DNA of 64,000 nt, from contig JADJOI010000003.1 in NCBI GenBank assembly GCA_016713875.1, positions 2,046,001 to 2,110,000 on the forward strand, written 5' to 3'. Under the pieces are notes generated by a model, which saw only the letters and a program-made list of their open reading frames with translations, had not been told where the DNA came from and made no database searches. Numbering within the stretch: the first letter of the stretch is position 1; the number at the start of each line of letters is the position of its first letter. Shown piece by piece: positions 36,773 to 46,457 of the stretch. The stretch is from Flavobacteriales bacterium. Its GTDB lineage: Bacteria; Bacteroidota; Bacteroidia; Flavobacteriales_F; PHOS-HE28. Both the position numbers and the translations under genes were made by a program.

Positions 36773-39700
36773 TCAGCGGGCAATGCTCACGGGCAGGGCG
36801 ACGCTGTTGTCCTGGCTGCGCAGACGAAGCACGTATGTGCCGGCGGCGAGGTCTGCGGTGGCGAGCGTGACGCGATCGTTGCCGCGTACCAGGGCGCTAT
36901 TGCCGAGGGCACGCACGATGCGGCCGCTGCCATCCAGCAGTTCGGCCTCCAGGCTGCGTTCGCCCAAGGCGGGCACCTGGATGTTCAGCAGGTCGTTGGC
37001 GGGGTTCGGCCACAGCATCGTGCCGGCCAGCACACCCGCGTTCTCGTTCACGCCGGTGAAGATGGGCAGATCGACAAGTGGGCCACCAGCGGCCTGGGCC
37101 ACCCAAAGGCCGAAGGCCGGGCCATTGCTGTTCTGCGCAGGGTTCAGGAACCCACTGGCCAGCACGGTGATCGCATCACCCTGCAGGCCAAGGGTGGCCA
37201 ACGGGGCCTGGTAGCTCACCACCGGGGTTCCCCCTGCGGTGATCTCCAGCACGTAATCGTTGGTCGGCGGCTCCAGGTAGTTGCTGAACTCGCCGTAGGA
37301 CAGGCCATTGATGAGCGTGGCCCCGCCGAGCACGGCGGTCTCGTTCACGTTCACCGTGGGCGCGTCCGTGCTGCCATGGAACACCAGGATGTCGGTGTTG
37401 CCGGCGCCCGAGGTGGCCGTTTCGCGGCCTGGTGTGTACACGTAGATGTCGAACGGTGTGGCGGGGGTGTAGCCCGTGGTGCTGATGATGCCGTTGGCCA
37501 CCAGGATGTAGGTCGCGCCTTCCTCCAGGGAGTAGCCGAAGTTGGCGAGGGCGTCGCTCGGGTCATTGCTGTTGGCCGGGGCGATGCCGACGTTCAGGTC
37601 CACGCCGGCCTGCAGGTCCACGAAGGGGCTGGCGGTGCGGAAGTCGAAGTCGTCCAGCAGAGGCGCGTCGTTCAACCACACGTCCACGGTGGCGGCGGCG
37701 GCGTCGGCGCTGTTGTGGATCACCTGCACACGCGCGGTCGGGATGGGGGCCGCGGGCAGCTGCACCAATGCACCACCGGTGGGCAGGGCCACCCACAGAC
37801 CGAAGGCCGGACCATTGCTGTTCTGCGCGGGGTCGAGGAAGCCGCTGGCCACCACGGTGAGGGCCAGGTTCTGCAGGGAGAGGGTCTGAAGCGGGGCGCT
37901 GAAGGCGGCCGCGATGGCGCTGTTGTCCGCGGTGCGCACCTGGATGGTGTAGTTGGCGGTGGGCAGGGCCAGGTAACCGGCGAAGGAACCGTAGGCCAGG
38001 TCGTTCACGGCCGTGGTCTCCAGCACGGCGCTCTCATACACGTCGACCACCGGCGCATCGGTGCTGCCGTGGAAGACCAGGATGTCGGTGTTGCCGGCCG
38101 TGGCCGCGGACTCACGGGCCGGAGCGAACGCGTTGAGCAAGAAGGCCGGCGAAGGGTTGTAGCCCGAGCCGCTGACGATGCCGTTGGCGATCAGCACATA
38201 GCGCTCGTCCTCGGTCAGCACGAAGGTGGCGCCGAGACCGGGGATGGTGTCCGCCGCACTGGTGCTGGTGCCGGGAGCGACACCCACCTGGAGGGCCACG
38301 CCTGCGGGCACATCCTCGAAGCCCCACGCGGTGCGGAAGCCGAAGTCATCGATCAGCAGGGCACCGTTCACATACACGTCCACCTCGGCGGCGGCAGCGT
38401 CAGCGCTGTTGTGGATCACCTGAAGGCGGGCGGTCGGGGCGGTGAAGACGGGCAGTTCCACCAGGGCACCCCCGGCGGGCAGCGCCGCCCAGAGGCCGAA
38501 GCCCGGGCCGTTGCTGTTCTGCGACGGATCCAGGAAGCCGCTGGCGACCACGGCCAGGGCGAGACCGTCAAGGCCCAGGGTCTGAAGCGGGGCGCTGTAG
38601 GCCACCAGCGTATTGGGGTCGCCGGCAGCGCGCACTTCCAGGACGTAGTCGTCCGTAGGCAGGTTCAAGTAACCGGCGAACTCACCATAGGCCAGGTTGC
38701 TCACGGCGTTGGCGCCCAGCACGGCGCTCTCGAAGACATCCACCGCAGGGGCGTCGGTGGTCCCGTGGAACACGAGCACGTTCGCGGTACCCGGAGCGCT
38801 CGTCTCCGTGCCGCCATTGGCGTAGAGCTGGAAGGCGGGCGCCGGGTTGTACCCCGAACCGCTCACGATGCCGTTGGCCACCAGGATGAAGGTGCCGCCG
38901 TCGGGCAGGTTGTAGGTGGCGCCCAGGCCGGGGATCGTGTCCGCCGCGCTGGTGCTGCCGCCCGGGGCGATGCCGATCTGCAGGTCCACGCCTGCGGGCA
39001 CGGTGTTGTACCCCCAGGCCGTGCGGAAGGTGAAGTCGTCGATGAGCAGGGTTCCGTTCACGTACACGTCCACCTCGGCGGCGGCGGCATCAGCGCTGTT
39101 GTGGATCACCTGCAAACGGGCGGCCGGCGCGGTGTACACCGGCAGTTCCACGAGGGGGCCGGTGAAGGGGGGCGCAGCGAACAGACCGAAGGCCGGTCCA
39201 CCGCTGTTCTGGGAGGGATCCAGGAAGCCGCTGGCCACCACGGCCAGGCTGAGGCCGTCGAGGCCCAGGGTCTGCAGCGGGGCGCTGTAGGCCACCAGGG
39301 TATTGGGGTCACCGGCGGCACGCACCTCCAACACGTAGTCGTCGGTGGGCAGGTTGAGGTAACCGGCGAACTCACCATAGGACAGGTTGCTCACGGCGTT
39401 CGCGCCAAGCACGGCGCTCTCGAACACGTCCACGGCGGGCGCGTCGGTGGCCCCGTGGAACACCAGCACACCCGTGTTGCCGGCGGTGGTGGTCTCCTCA
39501 CCGCCATTGGCGTAGAGGTCGAAGGCCGGAGCCGGGTTGTAGCCCGAGCCGCTCACAATGCCGTTGGCCACCAGCACAAAGGTGCCGCCGTCCGGCAGAT
39601 TGTAGGTGGCGCCTAGGCCGGGGATGGTGTCAGCGGCGCTGGTGCTGCCACCGCCGGCGATGCCGACCTGCAGGTTCACGCCGGCGGGCACGTCCTCGTA

Positions 39701-39877
39701 GCCCCACGCATTGCGGAAGGCGAAGTCATCGATGAGGAGGTTGCCGTTCACATACACATCAACGACGGATGCCGCGGCATCCGCACTGTTGTGGATCACC
39801 TGCAACCGCGCGAACTGCGCCGTTGCGGGGATCCCGGCCGCGAGAGCGGCTCCGATCAGGGTTGTTCTTGTAAGCAT
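36773..39877 (-). CDS. Secreted protein with four DUF4397 repeats and T9SS sorting domain
   Basis: 1034 aa with a signal peptide (MLTRTTLIGAALAAGIPATAQ). Four tandem units of about 230 aa each begin A-R-(L/V)-Q-V-I-H-N-S-A-D-A-A-A, with DVYVNG, LIDDF and FHG(S/T/A)TDAP in order. They are spaced 690, 690 and 696 bp apart in DNA. Units 1 and 2 (5' side) are nearly identical over long stretches, unit 4 most diverged. The C-terminus (LWPNPANDLLNIQVPALGERSLEAELLDGSGRIV...PVSIAR) is a type A T9SS domain. Start at 39877 for the signal peptide. Likely a cell-surface or secreted structural protein. Confidence 0.88.
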   Translation of the reverse strand: MLTRTTLIGAALAAGIPATAQFARLQVIHNSADAAASVVDVYVNGNLLIDDFAFRNAWGYEDVPAGVNLQVGIAGGGSTSAADTIPGLGATYNLPDGGTFVLVANGIVSGSGYNPAPAFDLYANGGEETTTAGNTGVLVFHGATDAPAVDVFESAVLGANAVSNLSYGEFAGYLNLPTDDYVLEVRAAGDPNTLVAYSAPLQTLGLDGLSLAVVASGFLDPSQNSGGPAFGLFAAPPFTGPLVELPVYTAPAARLQVIHNSADAAAAEVDVYVNGTLLIDDFTFRTAWGYNTVPAGVDLQIGIAPGGSTSAADTIPGLGATYNLPDGGTFILVANGIVSGSGYNPAPAFQLYANGGTETSAPGTANVLVFHGTTDAPAVDVFESAVLGANAVSNLAYGEFAGYLNLPTDDYVLEVRAAGDPNTLVAYSAPLQTLGLDGLALAVVASGFLDPSQNSNGPGFGLWAALPAGGALVELPVFTAPTARLQVIHNSADAAAAEVDVYVNGALLIDDFGFRTAWGFEDVPAGVALQVGVAPGTSTSAADTIPGLGATFVLTEDERYVLIANGIVSGSGYNPSPAFLLNAFAPARESAATAGNTDILVFHGSTDAPVVDVYESAVLETTAVNDLAYGSFAGYLALPTANYTIQVRTADNSAIAAAFSAPLQTLSLQNLALTVVASGFLDPAQNSNGPAFGLWVALPTGGALVQLPAAPIPTARVQVIHNSADAAAATVDVWLNDAPLLDDFDFRTASPFVDLQAGVDLNVGIAPANSNDPSDALANFGYSLEEGATYILVANGIISTTGYTPATPFDIYVYTPGRETATSGAGNTDILVFHGSTDAPTVNVNETAVLGGATLINGLSYGEFSNYLEPPTNDYVLEITAGGTPVVSYQAPLATLGLQGDAITVLASGFLNPAQNSNGPAFGLWVAQAAGGPLVDLPIFTGVNENAGVLAGTMLWPNPANDLLNIQVPALGERSLEAELLDGSGRIVRALGNSALVRGNDRVTLATADLAAGTYVLRLRSQDNSVALPVSIAR

Positions 39878-39972
39878 GACGATGGGTTTGGTCGTACGGG
39901 GAGAGGAACACGAAGGTCGGTCCTTTTGTTCATGGTTCAGGATAAATATCTGAACATTCCATGACATAAAGG

Positions 39973-40000
39973 GCGAGGCCCTCCGGTGGGAGGGCCTCGC
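39973..40000 (-). terminator. Hairpin terminator after the CotH protein gene
   Basis: Perfect 12-bp stem GCGAGGCCCTCC with GGAGGGCCTCGC around GGTG. On the minus strand it is followed by CCTTTATG, a short T-tract. It lies 19 bp after the stop at 40019. Confidence 0.7.
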
Positions 40001-40018
40001 AGCAAGCAGTGGAAGCGG

Positions 40019-42778
40019 TCAGCGCACCACGGTCACGTGGCCGAACAGCTCGTGGCGTTCCTTGGTGATGCCTTCGATCACGAAAGCCCGGTAGGCATAG
40101 ACCCCGACGCCGATCTGGCCACCGCCACCGGTGCCATCCCAGGGCATGTTGGGGTCATTGCTCTGGAACATGAGCTGGCCCCAACGGTCGAAGATCTTGA
40201 GGTCGAAGGACTCCAGGTCGATCACGTTGCCCCATGGCTGCCACACGTCGTTGATGCCGTCGTTGTTGGGCGTGAACGAGTTGGGGATCCAGTACGCGTA
40301 GTCCTGCGGCTGTAGGTGGGCCACCACCGTATCGGGGCTGAAGAAGGTGATGCTCAGTTCCGGCAGGGTGGTGTCCGCCGGGCTCGGGTAGTTGTTCTTG
40401 ATGCTCCAGTTGAGGAAGTCGTAGTAGAGCGCGGGCAGCACCTTGATGGGCTTGGCCACGCCCTCGGGCACCTGCACCACGGTGGGGAACGCATCGTAGA
40501 CCACACCGTCGAACTCGATGCGGGCGCTGTTGCGCGGCTCCACGTCCAGCATCACGCTGTAGGCGATGGGCGGGATGAAGTGCGCCACGATGCGGTCCGT
40601 GGTGTCGGTGGTGAGGGTCACCAGGCTGTCGGTAAGGCTGGGCCAGATGGTGTCGTTCTGGATGGTCCAATGGCTGAAGGCCCATCCGGGTTCCGGGATC
40701 GGCGCCAGCGTGGTGGTGATGCCGCCGTAGTAGGTTCCTGTGAAGGGATAGGTGGGCAGCACCTGCGAGTTCACTTGGATGCCGCCGCTCAGGGGCGGGT
40801 CCACATCGAACTGCACGTCGTACGGTCCGCTCAGGTCATAGCAGTCGATGAGGCCGTCCTGAATGGTGACGCAGCGGGTCTCGATGAAATCCCGAAGCAC
40901 CTGCACATTGTTCTGCCAGTCGGCCATGCTTCCGCCCCAGCGGGCGATCTGCCCGGGCATCTCCGGGGTGATGGCGCCCACCAAACTGTCGAGGAAAGGG
41001 AGCATGAAGTCGCAGCTGAAGAGCGTGTTGCCCAGGTCGATGTAGCGGTTCACGTAATAGTCGTGCACCATGGGGTTCTCCTGGATCAGCTTTTCGATGA
41101 TCTCCGTGTGGCCCTGTCCACCGGGATCGGGCAGGTCCTCCACCGTGCACGGGTCGGCGTTCGGGCTCTGGTCCGGGATGCCGGTGAAGTTGGTGTAGTG
41201 GCCGAAGGTGGCGTCCATGTCCCACAGGATGTAACCCCACTTCTTGTGGTCGCCGTTGGGGTCCAGTCCGCGCCACCAGCCCGTGTTCCAGTTCAGCCAG
41301 TCGGCGCAGACGGTGTAGCTGTTCAGGGTGAAGTAATCCACCAGGCTCTTCCAGTTGAAAAGGCTGTCCACGTAGGCGAATGCCGTGGGGTCGCCCATGT
41401 TGTTGGTGGCGATGAAGTTCCGCATGGCGTCCCAGTCGGTCTGAGCCTGGGCGCCGCCGTATTCGCTCCACGTGCCGCCCCAGGTCTTGATGAACTGGAT
41501 GTCGTACTCGCCTTGGTCGTAGTAATAGCGGGTGAAGTCCGAGTCGTCGACCTTCTCCCGCAGGTCATACACCCCCCAGTACTGGCCGTTGATGTACACC
41601 ACGCAGGGTTCATAGCTGCGTTCGTCCACGCGCAGGTTGCCCACCTGGCTGAGGGCCTGCACGTAGGCATCGCGGATGTGTGTCGGCTGGCCTGGGCCGA
41701 ACTCGTAGTTGTCGCCTGCGGCCGCCTTGACGATCAGGCGCTGGAACGAATCGCGGTCCTTGGTGCGGAAGATCGGATAGTGGATGGCGTCGTTGTAACC
41801 GTACTGGTCGCGCGTCACCCAGTCGAAGCCACGCTGATCGTAAGCCCAACTATCCTGACCGTGCTCGTCGCAGGTGCCCACGGCCTCATCGCGCAGCACG
41901 CCGTTCGGGCCGAAGTACTCCAGAGAGGAGACGGGCTCGAGGCCACCGTTGCCCAGCAACAGATCATCCACCTCATCCCCCGCCACGCTCAGGATGGCCA
42001 CCGTGTGGGTGACGCCGATGAAATAGGTGTTGGTCTCAATGAAGCTTGGGGGCACGCCCGGGGTAGCGCTGAAGCAGGCGGCGCGCACCACGGTGGTGGT
42101 GGCGATGTTCAGCGGGGCCGCATACGCAGTACTGGTGGCCGTGGGCGTGGTGCCATCCAGTGTGTAGCGGATGGTGGCCCCGGACGGTGAGCTCAGGGCA
42201 ACGCTCTGCGCACCACCATACACACCGGCGGGCAGGCTGAACTGAGGCTTGGACTCGTAGTCGGCGGAGGCCCCGGCATTGGCAGCGTTGGGTGTGGGGG
42301 TCTGGAAGAGCGACCAGGTGGCGGCGCCATCGGTGGTGCGACCGCGGCTGTGGTTCTCCTTGGATCGGGTCGAGAGCTGGAAGTCATCCATGACGTTGCC
42401 GCCCGGATCGGCCAATAGGATCGTCTCGTTGGTGCCCTGGCTGAGCTTGAAGTTGGTGTGGAAGATCAACGGCAGCGTGAACATGTCCCGGCTCGAACAG
42501 AACACCATCAGCCGGCCGTTCGCCGGCACTTGCGTGCCCACCGGGAAGGCCCACTTGGTGGGGTTGTTCGGGTTGTCACTGAGGTGCCAGCCGCTGATGT
42601 CCACAGCAGCGGCGGTGGTGTTGTACAGCTCCACCCAATCCTCGAACTCGCCGTTGTTGTCGGCGAAGTTGGATAGGTTGCTGGCGCTCACCTCGTTCAG
42701 CACCACTTGGGCCTTGCCGAGGAACGGGAGGGCGCAGAGCAGGGCGACGACGAGCGGACGGGACGGCTTCAGGGCCAT
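40019..42778 (-). CDS. Secreted CotH-family protein with lamin-tail domain and type B T9SS domain
   Basis: 919 aa with a signal peptide (MALKPSRPLVVALLCALPFLGKAQ). In order: lamin-tail domain (VVLNEVSASNLSNFADNNGEFEDWVELYNTTAAAVDISGWHLSD), chitobiase-type beta-sandwich (GATIRYTLDGTTPTATST), CotH kinase-like domain (KDRDSFQRLIVKAAAGDNY..., CVVYINGQYWGVYDLREKVD, WGYILWDMDATFGHY), beta-rich repeats, and a type B gliding/T9SS C-terminal domain (PNSFTPNNDGINDVWQPWGN...LKIFDRWGQLMF). CotH proteins are atypical protein kinases in spore formers; whether this one is a kinase is not known. Confidence 0.88.
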   Translation of the reverse strand: MALKPSRPLVVALLCALPFLGKAQVVLNEVSASNLSNFADNNGEFEDWVELYNTTAAAVDISGWHLSDNPNNPTKWAFPVGTQVPANGRLMVFCSSRDMFTLPLIFHTNFKLSQGTNETILLADPGGNVMDDFQLSTRSKENHSRGRTTDGAATWSLFQTPTPNAANAGASADYESKPQFSLPAGVYGGAQSVALSSPSGATIRYTLDGTTPTATSTAYAAPLNIATTTVVRAACFSATPGVPPSFIETNTYFIGVTHTVAILSVAGDEVDDLLLGNGGLEPVSSLEYFGPNGVLRDEAVGTCDEHGQDSWAYDQRGFDWVTRDQYGYNDAIHYPIFRTKDRDSFQRLIVKAAAGDNYEFGPGQPTHIRDAYVQALSQVGNLRVDERSYEPCVVYINGQYWGVYDLREKVDDSDFTRYYYDQGEYDIQFIKTWGGTWSEYGGAQAQTDWDAMRNFIATNNMGDPTAFAYVDSLFNWKSLVDYFTLNSYTVCADWLNWNTGWWRGLDPNGDHKKWGYILWDMDATFGHYTNFTGIPDQSPNADPCTVEDLPDPGGQGHTEIIEKLIQENPMVHDYYVNRYIDLGNTLFSCDFMLPFLDSLVGAITPEMPGQIARWGGSMADWQNNVQVLRDFIETRCVTIQDGLIDCYDLSGPYDVQFDVDPPLSGGIQVNSQVLPTYPFTGTYYGGITTTLAPIPEPGWAFSHWTIQNDTIWPSLTDSLVTLTTDTTDRIVAHFIPPIAYSVMLDVEPRNSARIEFDGVVYDAFPTVVQVPEGVAKPIKVLPALYYDFLNWSIKNNYPSPADTTLPELSITFFSPDTVVAHLQPQDYAYWIPNSFTPNNDGINDVWQPWGNVIDLESFDLKIFDRWGQLMFQSNDPNMPWDGTGGGGQIGVGVYAYRAFVIEGITKERHELFGHVTVVR

Positions 42779-42797
42779 GGGGTGGGGTCAGGGACGA

Positions 42798-42805
42798 CCA
42801 AGTTA
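42798..42805 (-). promoter_or_regulatory. Putative -7 box (TAACTTGG) for the CotH gene
   Basis: TAnnTT-type box 19 bp upstream of the start at 42778. Confidence 0.4.
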
Positions 42806-42925
42806 AGCGAACGTTATTGCGTGGAACATCCTGAGCGGCATAAGGTTCGGGGCATTCCGGGAGGGCTGCCGCATGCCTCCGTGAGGCATGACGCAACTTA
42901 GGGGTAACGCGACGCCCGAGGCGCG

Positions 42926-42971
42926 AAAAAAAACCGCCCCGGCCACCAGCGAACTGGCGCGGCCGGGGCGG
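42926..42971 (-). terminator. Intrinsic terminator for the S9 peptidase gene
   Basis: 11-bp perfect stem CCGCCCCGGCC with GGCCGGGGCGG (42934-42944 with 42961-42971), 16-nt loop, followed on the minus strand by T8. It is 19 bp after the stop at 42991. Confidence 0.88.
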
Positions 42972-42990
42972 CGCGTTCCGATCGGTCGCC

Positions 42991-44934
42991 CTACCCCTTC
43001 ACGGGCGTGGGCTTGGTCCCGATGTGCTGCTCGAGGAACTTCTCCATGGCGCCGTAGAACTCGAAGCGGTTCTCCTCGTTGCGGAAGCCGTGGCCCTCGT
43101 TGTCCTTCACCATGTACTGCACCTCCACCCCGCGGGCCTTCAAGGCCTCCACCACCTGGTCGCTCTCGGCCTTGTTCACGCGCGGGTCCGTGGCACCCTG
43201 GGCGATGAAGAGCGGGCACTTGATGCGGTCCACGAAGAACACCGGGCTGGCGTCCCGCAACAGCAGGCTGTCCGCCTTGGGATCGCCGACCATCTCGTAC
43301 ATCATCTTCTTGAACGGCTCCCAGTAGGGCGGCACCGTGTTCATGAAGGTGAACATGTTGCTCACCCCCACATAGTCCACCGCGCAGGCGTACAGGTCGG
43401 GGGTGTAGGTGATGCCGGCCAGGGTGGCGTAACCACCGTAGCTGCCGCCGTAGATGGCGATGCGGGTGCTGTCGGCGATGCCCTGGTCCTTGAGCCATTC
43501 CACCCCGTCGGTGATGTCGTTCTGCATGGTCTTGCCCCACTGCTTGAAGCTCTTCTCCCAGAAGGCGCGGCCATAGCCGGTGCTTCCGCGGAAGTTCATC
43601 TGCAGCACGGCGTAGCCGCGGTTGGCCAGCATCTGCACCTCGGGGTTGAAGCCCCAGTCATCGCGGGCCCAGGGGCCGCCGTGCGGGTTGATCACCACAG
43701 GCAGGCCCTTCGCCTCGCGCCCCACCGGCAGGGTGAGGTATCCGTGCACGGTGAGGCCGTCGCGGGTGGTGTAGCTGATGGGCTTCATCTCGGCCATCTG
43801 GTCCTCATCGATCCAGGGGCGCTGCTCGGCCATCAGCTCCAGCTTGTCCGCCGCGGCGTCATAGAAGTAGTAGCGGCCCGGCTGGCGATCGCTGCCGGCC
43901 CACACCATGAACTTGGTCTCGTCGTCGTTCTCGCCATAGATCCAGTGGTCGTAGCCCTCGAACTTGGGGGCCAGCTTGTCGTACAGCGCCTGGGTCTGCG
44001 GATCGAGGATGCGGCGCTCCTCCTTCCACCCGGTCCAGGTCACCATGGTCAGCACCTTGCGCTTGTCGCTGTAGTTCAGGCTGGACACGTCGAAGTCCTT
44101 CTCCTCGTGGATGAGGCGCGTCTCCTTCTTGTTGGCCAGGTCCCACTCCACCACGGCGGTCTTGTCGCGACCGTTGAGGTTGTGGCTCACGTACAGGTTG
44201 GCATTGTCGAAGGTGAAGAAGAGCGGGTTCCAGCTGTCCTTGAAGCCTGTGCGCATGTGCTCGGTGAAGGGCTCCTTGTCCGTGGCCCGGTAGTACACCA
44301 CCTGATCGGTGCCGTCGGTCTTGGTGGCCATGCGGATCACGCCGTTGTGGTCGGTGATCCAGCCCTCGAAGTTCTCCTTGCTGTTGTCGTACAGGGGCTT
44401 GAGCTCCCCGGTGGCGATGTCGCACTGGTAGGGATCGAAGACCTGCGGGTTGCGCTGGTTCATCTGCAGCATCACCTTGGTCTCCATGCCGGGCACGTTG
44501 TGCAGCCGGTCGAGGGTGCCGGCCCGCACGCCCTTCTCGGGGGTCAGAGCCTTGACGTCGGTGCCGTCGATGCTGGCGCTGAACACGATGAAGTTCTCAT
44601 CACCGTTCACGTCGCGGCTGTACACCAAGCGGTCGCCCTTCCAGAAGTAGCCGCCGATATCGCGCACCGTGTCGTGGGTCACCTGCGTGGCCACACTGTC
44701 GCCGATGCGCTGCACGAAGAGGTTCATGCGGTTCTTCCAGGGGGCGCGGTAGCTGAAGTGGCTTCCGTCGGGGCTGATCTGGAATCCGGCCTTCTCGGGG
44801 TTCTTGAAGAAGAGCTTCGTGTCGATCACAGGCGGCGGTTGCACCGCGGCGCTGGAAGCGGCTGGTGGCTGGGCGTCGCCACAGGCGGCCAGCACCACGC
44901 CCATCAGCAGGCCGGCAGGAAGGAGGTTGCGCAT
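42991..44934 (-). CDS. Prolyl oligopeptidase family (S9) lipoprotein
   Basis: 647 aa serine peptidase. The leader MRNLLPAGLLMGVVLAACGD has a lipobox, so it is membrane-anchored. Residues about 50-400 form a beta-propeller (FQISPDGSHFSYRAPWKNRMNLFVQRIG, FWKGDRLVYSRDVNGDENFIVF). The C-terminal alpha/beta-hydrolase domain has the nucleophile IAIYGGSYGGYATLAG, the acid GATDPRVNKAES and the His in NEGHGF, a complete triad. Likely an oligopeptidase facing the periplasm. A second Met 3 bp upstream is an equal start candidate. Confidence 0.92.
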   Translation of the reverse strand: MRNLLPAGLLMGVVLAACGDAQPPAASSAAVQPPPVIDTKLFFKNPEKAGFQISPDGSHFSYRAPWKNRMNLFVQRIGDSVATQVTHDTVRDIGGYFWKGDRLVYSRDVNGDENFIVFSASIDGTDVKALTPEKGVRAGTLDRLHNVPGMETKVMLQMNQRNPQVFDPYQCDIATGELKPLYDNSKENFEGWITDHNGVIRMATKTDGTDQVVYYRATDKEPFTEHMRTGFKDSWNPLFFTFDNANLYVSHNLNGRDKTAVVEWDLANKKETRLIHEEKDFDVSSLNYSDKRKVLTMVTWTGWKEERRILDPQTQALYDKLAPKFEGYDHWIYGENDDETKFMVWAGSDRQPGRYYFYDAAADKLELMAEQRPWIDEDQMAEMKPISYTTRDGLTVHGYLTLPVGREAKGLPVVINPHGGPWARDDWGFNPEVQMLANRGYAVLQMNFRGSTGYGRAFWEKSFKQWGKTMQNDITDGVEWLKDQGIADSTRIAIYGGSYGGYATLAGITYTPDLYACAVDYVGVSNMFTFMNTVPPYWEPFKKMMYEMVGDPKADSLLLRDASPVFFVDRIKCPLFIAQGATDPRVNKAESDQVVEALKARGVEVQYMVKDNEGHGFRNEENRFEFYGAMEKFLEQHIGTKPTPVKG

Positions 44935-45047
44935 CATCGGGGGTTTTGGTGGGGAGCAAAGGTCTCCGCCCATGCCCCTCGTCCGCTCCGCGATCCATGG
45001 AACGTTGTCCGCAGGGATGGACCGTTGGCCGGTCGGATGAACGGTGG

Positions 45048-46457
45048 TCAGCGCCGGTAACGCAGCACGTGGACACCCCGGTCGGCTTCCACGGCATCAG
45101 GCTCGCCCAATCGCTCGTTCAGCGCACGCTCCACCGACCGATCCGGGTCCACCAGCCGGGTGCCGGCGTCCACCAGCACCAAGGTGTCCGCCGTGAAGAC
45201 CACAGCGGGCGGGTGCATGGGATCGTCCACCGGGTGGATGCCGCGGGCGGCCAGGGCATCGGTCCACGGGCCGGTGTGAGCGAACAGCGTGGGGTCCACC
45301 TGCCAGGCATAGGTGTGCGCGTACCAGCCGGGGATCAGCAGCACGGGGGCGCGGCCCTTGCCCATGGCCTGCGCCACGGCCACCACGCGTTCGGGCCGGC
45401 CTTCGGGACCACGGCCAGGCTCGAAACTGAGGGCCATGCCGCTGACGCCGACGGCCGCCAGCGCCCAGCCCACCTGGCGCCAGGGCAAGGCGTTCAGCAG
45501 GGCGTGGGCCACCAGCAGGCACCAGCCCGGCGCCGCGAACAGCAGATAGCGGTCCAGGAACACCGGCACGCGCTGGCTCAGCACGAAGAGGCCCAGCAGC
45601 GGAAGCATCGCCCAAAGCAGTCCCACGATCCACAGCGCCCCGCGCCCTTCGCGCCGCGCGGCCGCCGCCGCGATCGCCGCCAGGAAGAGCAGCACCAGCA
45701 CCGGCGCGTTGCTCCACCGCCACAGCATGTTGTACAGCTCCTCGGGCGGTGGCACGGTGAGCCAGGTGCCCTGCCCCACCGACCGGCTGAAGCGATCGAA
45801 CAGCACCGCCGCATAGGGGATATAGGCCAGCACGGCCGCGCCTGCGGCCAGGACCATGGTGCGCCGTGCCGACCGCAGGTCGGGAACGAACAGGACCAGC
45901 ACGGCCTGCACGCCCAGCATCAACCAGCCGAAGAAATGGGTGTACACCATGGCCACATTGAGCAGGGCCAGCACGGGCAGGGCGGCGCGTGGATGTTCGG
46001 GAGCGGCCCGGGCCACGCGCACCAGCTGCCATACGCCTGTCACGGCCAGCAACTGGAAGAGCGGGTAGGCCCGCACCTCGTGGGCGAAGCCTTGCTGATA
46101 GCTGCTGCAGATGAAGAGGAGCACGGCGGCGAAACCCGTGAGCCGTCCGCCGAGGGCACGACCGATGAGGTAGAGCGGCCAGGCGGTGAGGCCAGAGGCC
46201 AGGACACTGGGCATGCGCAACCAGGCCACATCGCCGTCCGCCAGCGGCAGGATGGCCTTCACCAACAGGAAATGGAGCGGCGGGTTGTTCTCGTGCCTCA
46301 ACTGGGCGAACAGCTCGGCCAGCGGCCGATGCGCCCAGTACACGGTGAAGGGCTCGTCGTGCGCCAGCCCCACCAGGCCCACGAAGAGGCTGCGCACCAC
46401 GAGGGCCAGCGCCACCAGCGCGGCGATCACCAGGGCGTCGGTGGGCAGCCGCTTCAT
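45048..46457 (-). CDS. Integral membrane glycosyltransferase (ArnT/PMT-like)
   Basis: 469 aa with about 10 hydrophobic segments. The opening after the first helix, LVGLAHDEPFTVYWAHRPLAELF, has the conserved acidic residues after TM1 seen in GT39/GT83 polyprenol-sugar transferases. NNPPLHFLLVKAILPLADGDVAWLRMPSVLASGL is typical of that class. A soluble C-terminal domain follows. It would transfer a sugar from a lipid-linked donor on the periplasmic side. Acceptor unknown. It overlaps the acetyltransferase gene upstream by 4 bp, so the two are in one operon. Confidence 0.82.
   Translation of the reverse strand: MKRLPTDALVIAALVALALVVRSLFVGLVGLAHDEPFTVYWAHRPLAELFAQLRHENNPPLHFLLVKAILPLADGDVAWLRMPSVLASGLTAWPLYLIGRALGGRLTGFAAVLLFICSSYQQGFAHEVRAYPLFQLLAVTGVWQLVRVARAAPEHPRAALPVLALLNVAMVYTHFFGWLMLGVQAVLVLFVPDLRSARRTMVLAAGAAVLAYIPYAAVLFDRFSRSVGQGTWLTVPPPEELYNMLWRWSNAPVLVLLFLAAIAAAAARREGRGALWIVGLLWAMLPLLGLFVLSQRVPVFLDRYLLFAAPGWCLLVAHALLNALPWRQVGWALAAVGVSGMALSFEPGRGPEGRPERVVAVAQAMGKGRAPVLLIPGWYAHTYAWQVDPTLFAHTGPWTDALAARGIHPVDDPMHPPAVVFTADTLVLVDAGTRLVDPDRSVERALNERLGEPDAVEADRGVHVLRYRR

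Noticed and set aside
37376..39616. 746-aa plus-strand ORF opposite the DUF4397 gene
   Set aside because: Antisense shadow of a GC-rich repetitive gene; composition dominated by Gly, His and Gln, with no signal peptide or motif.
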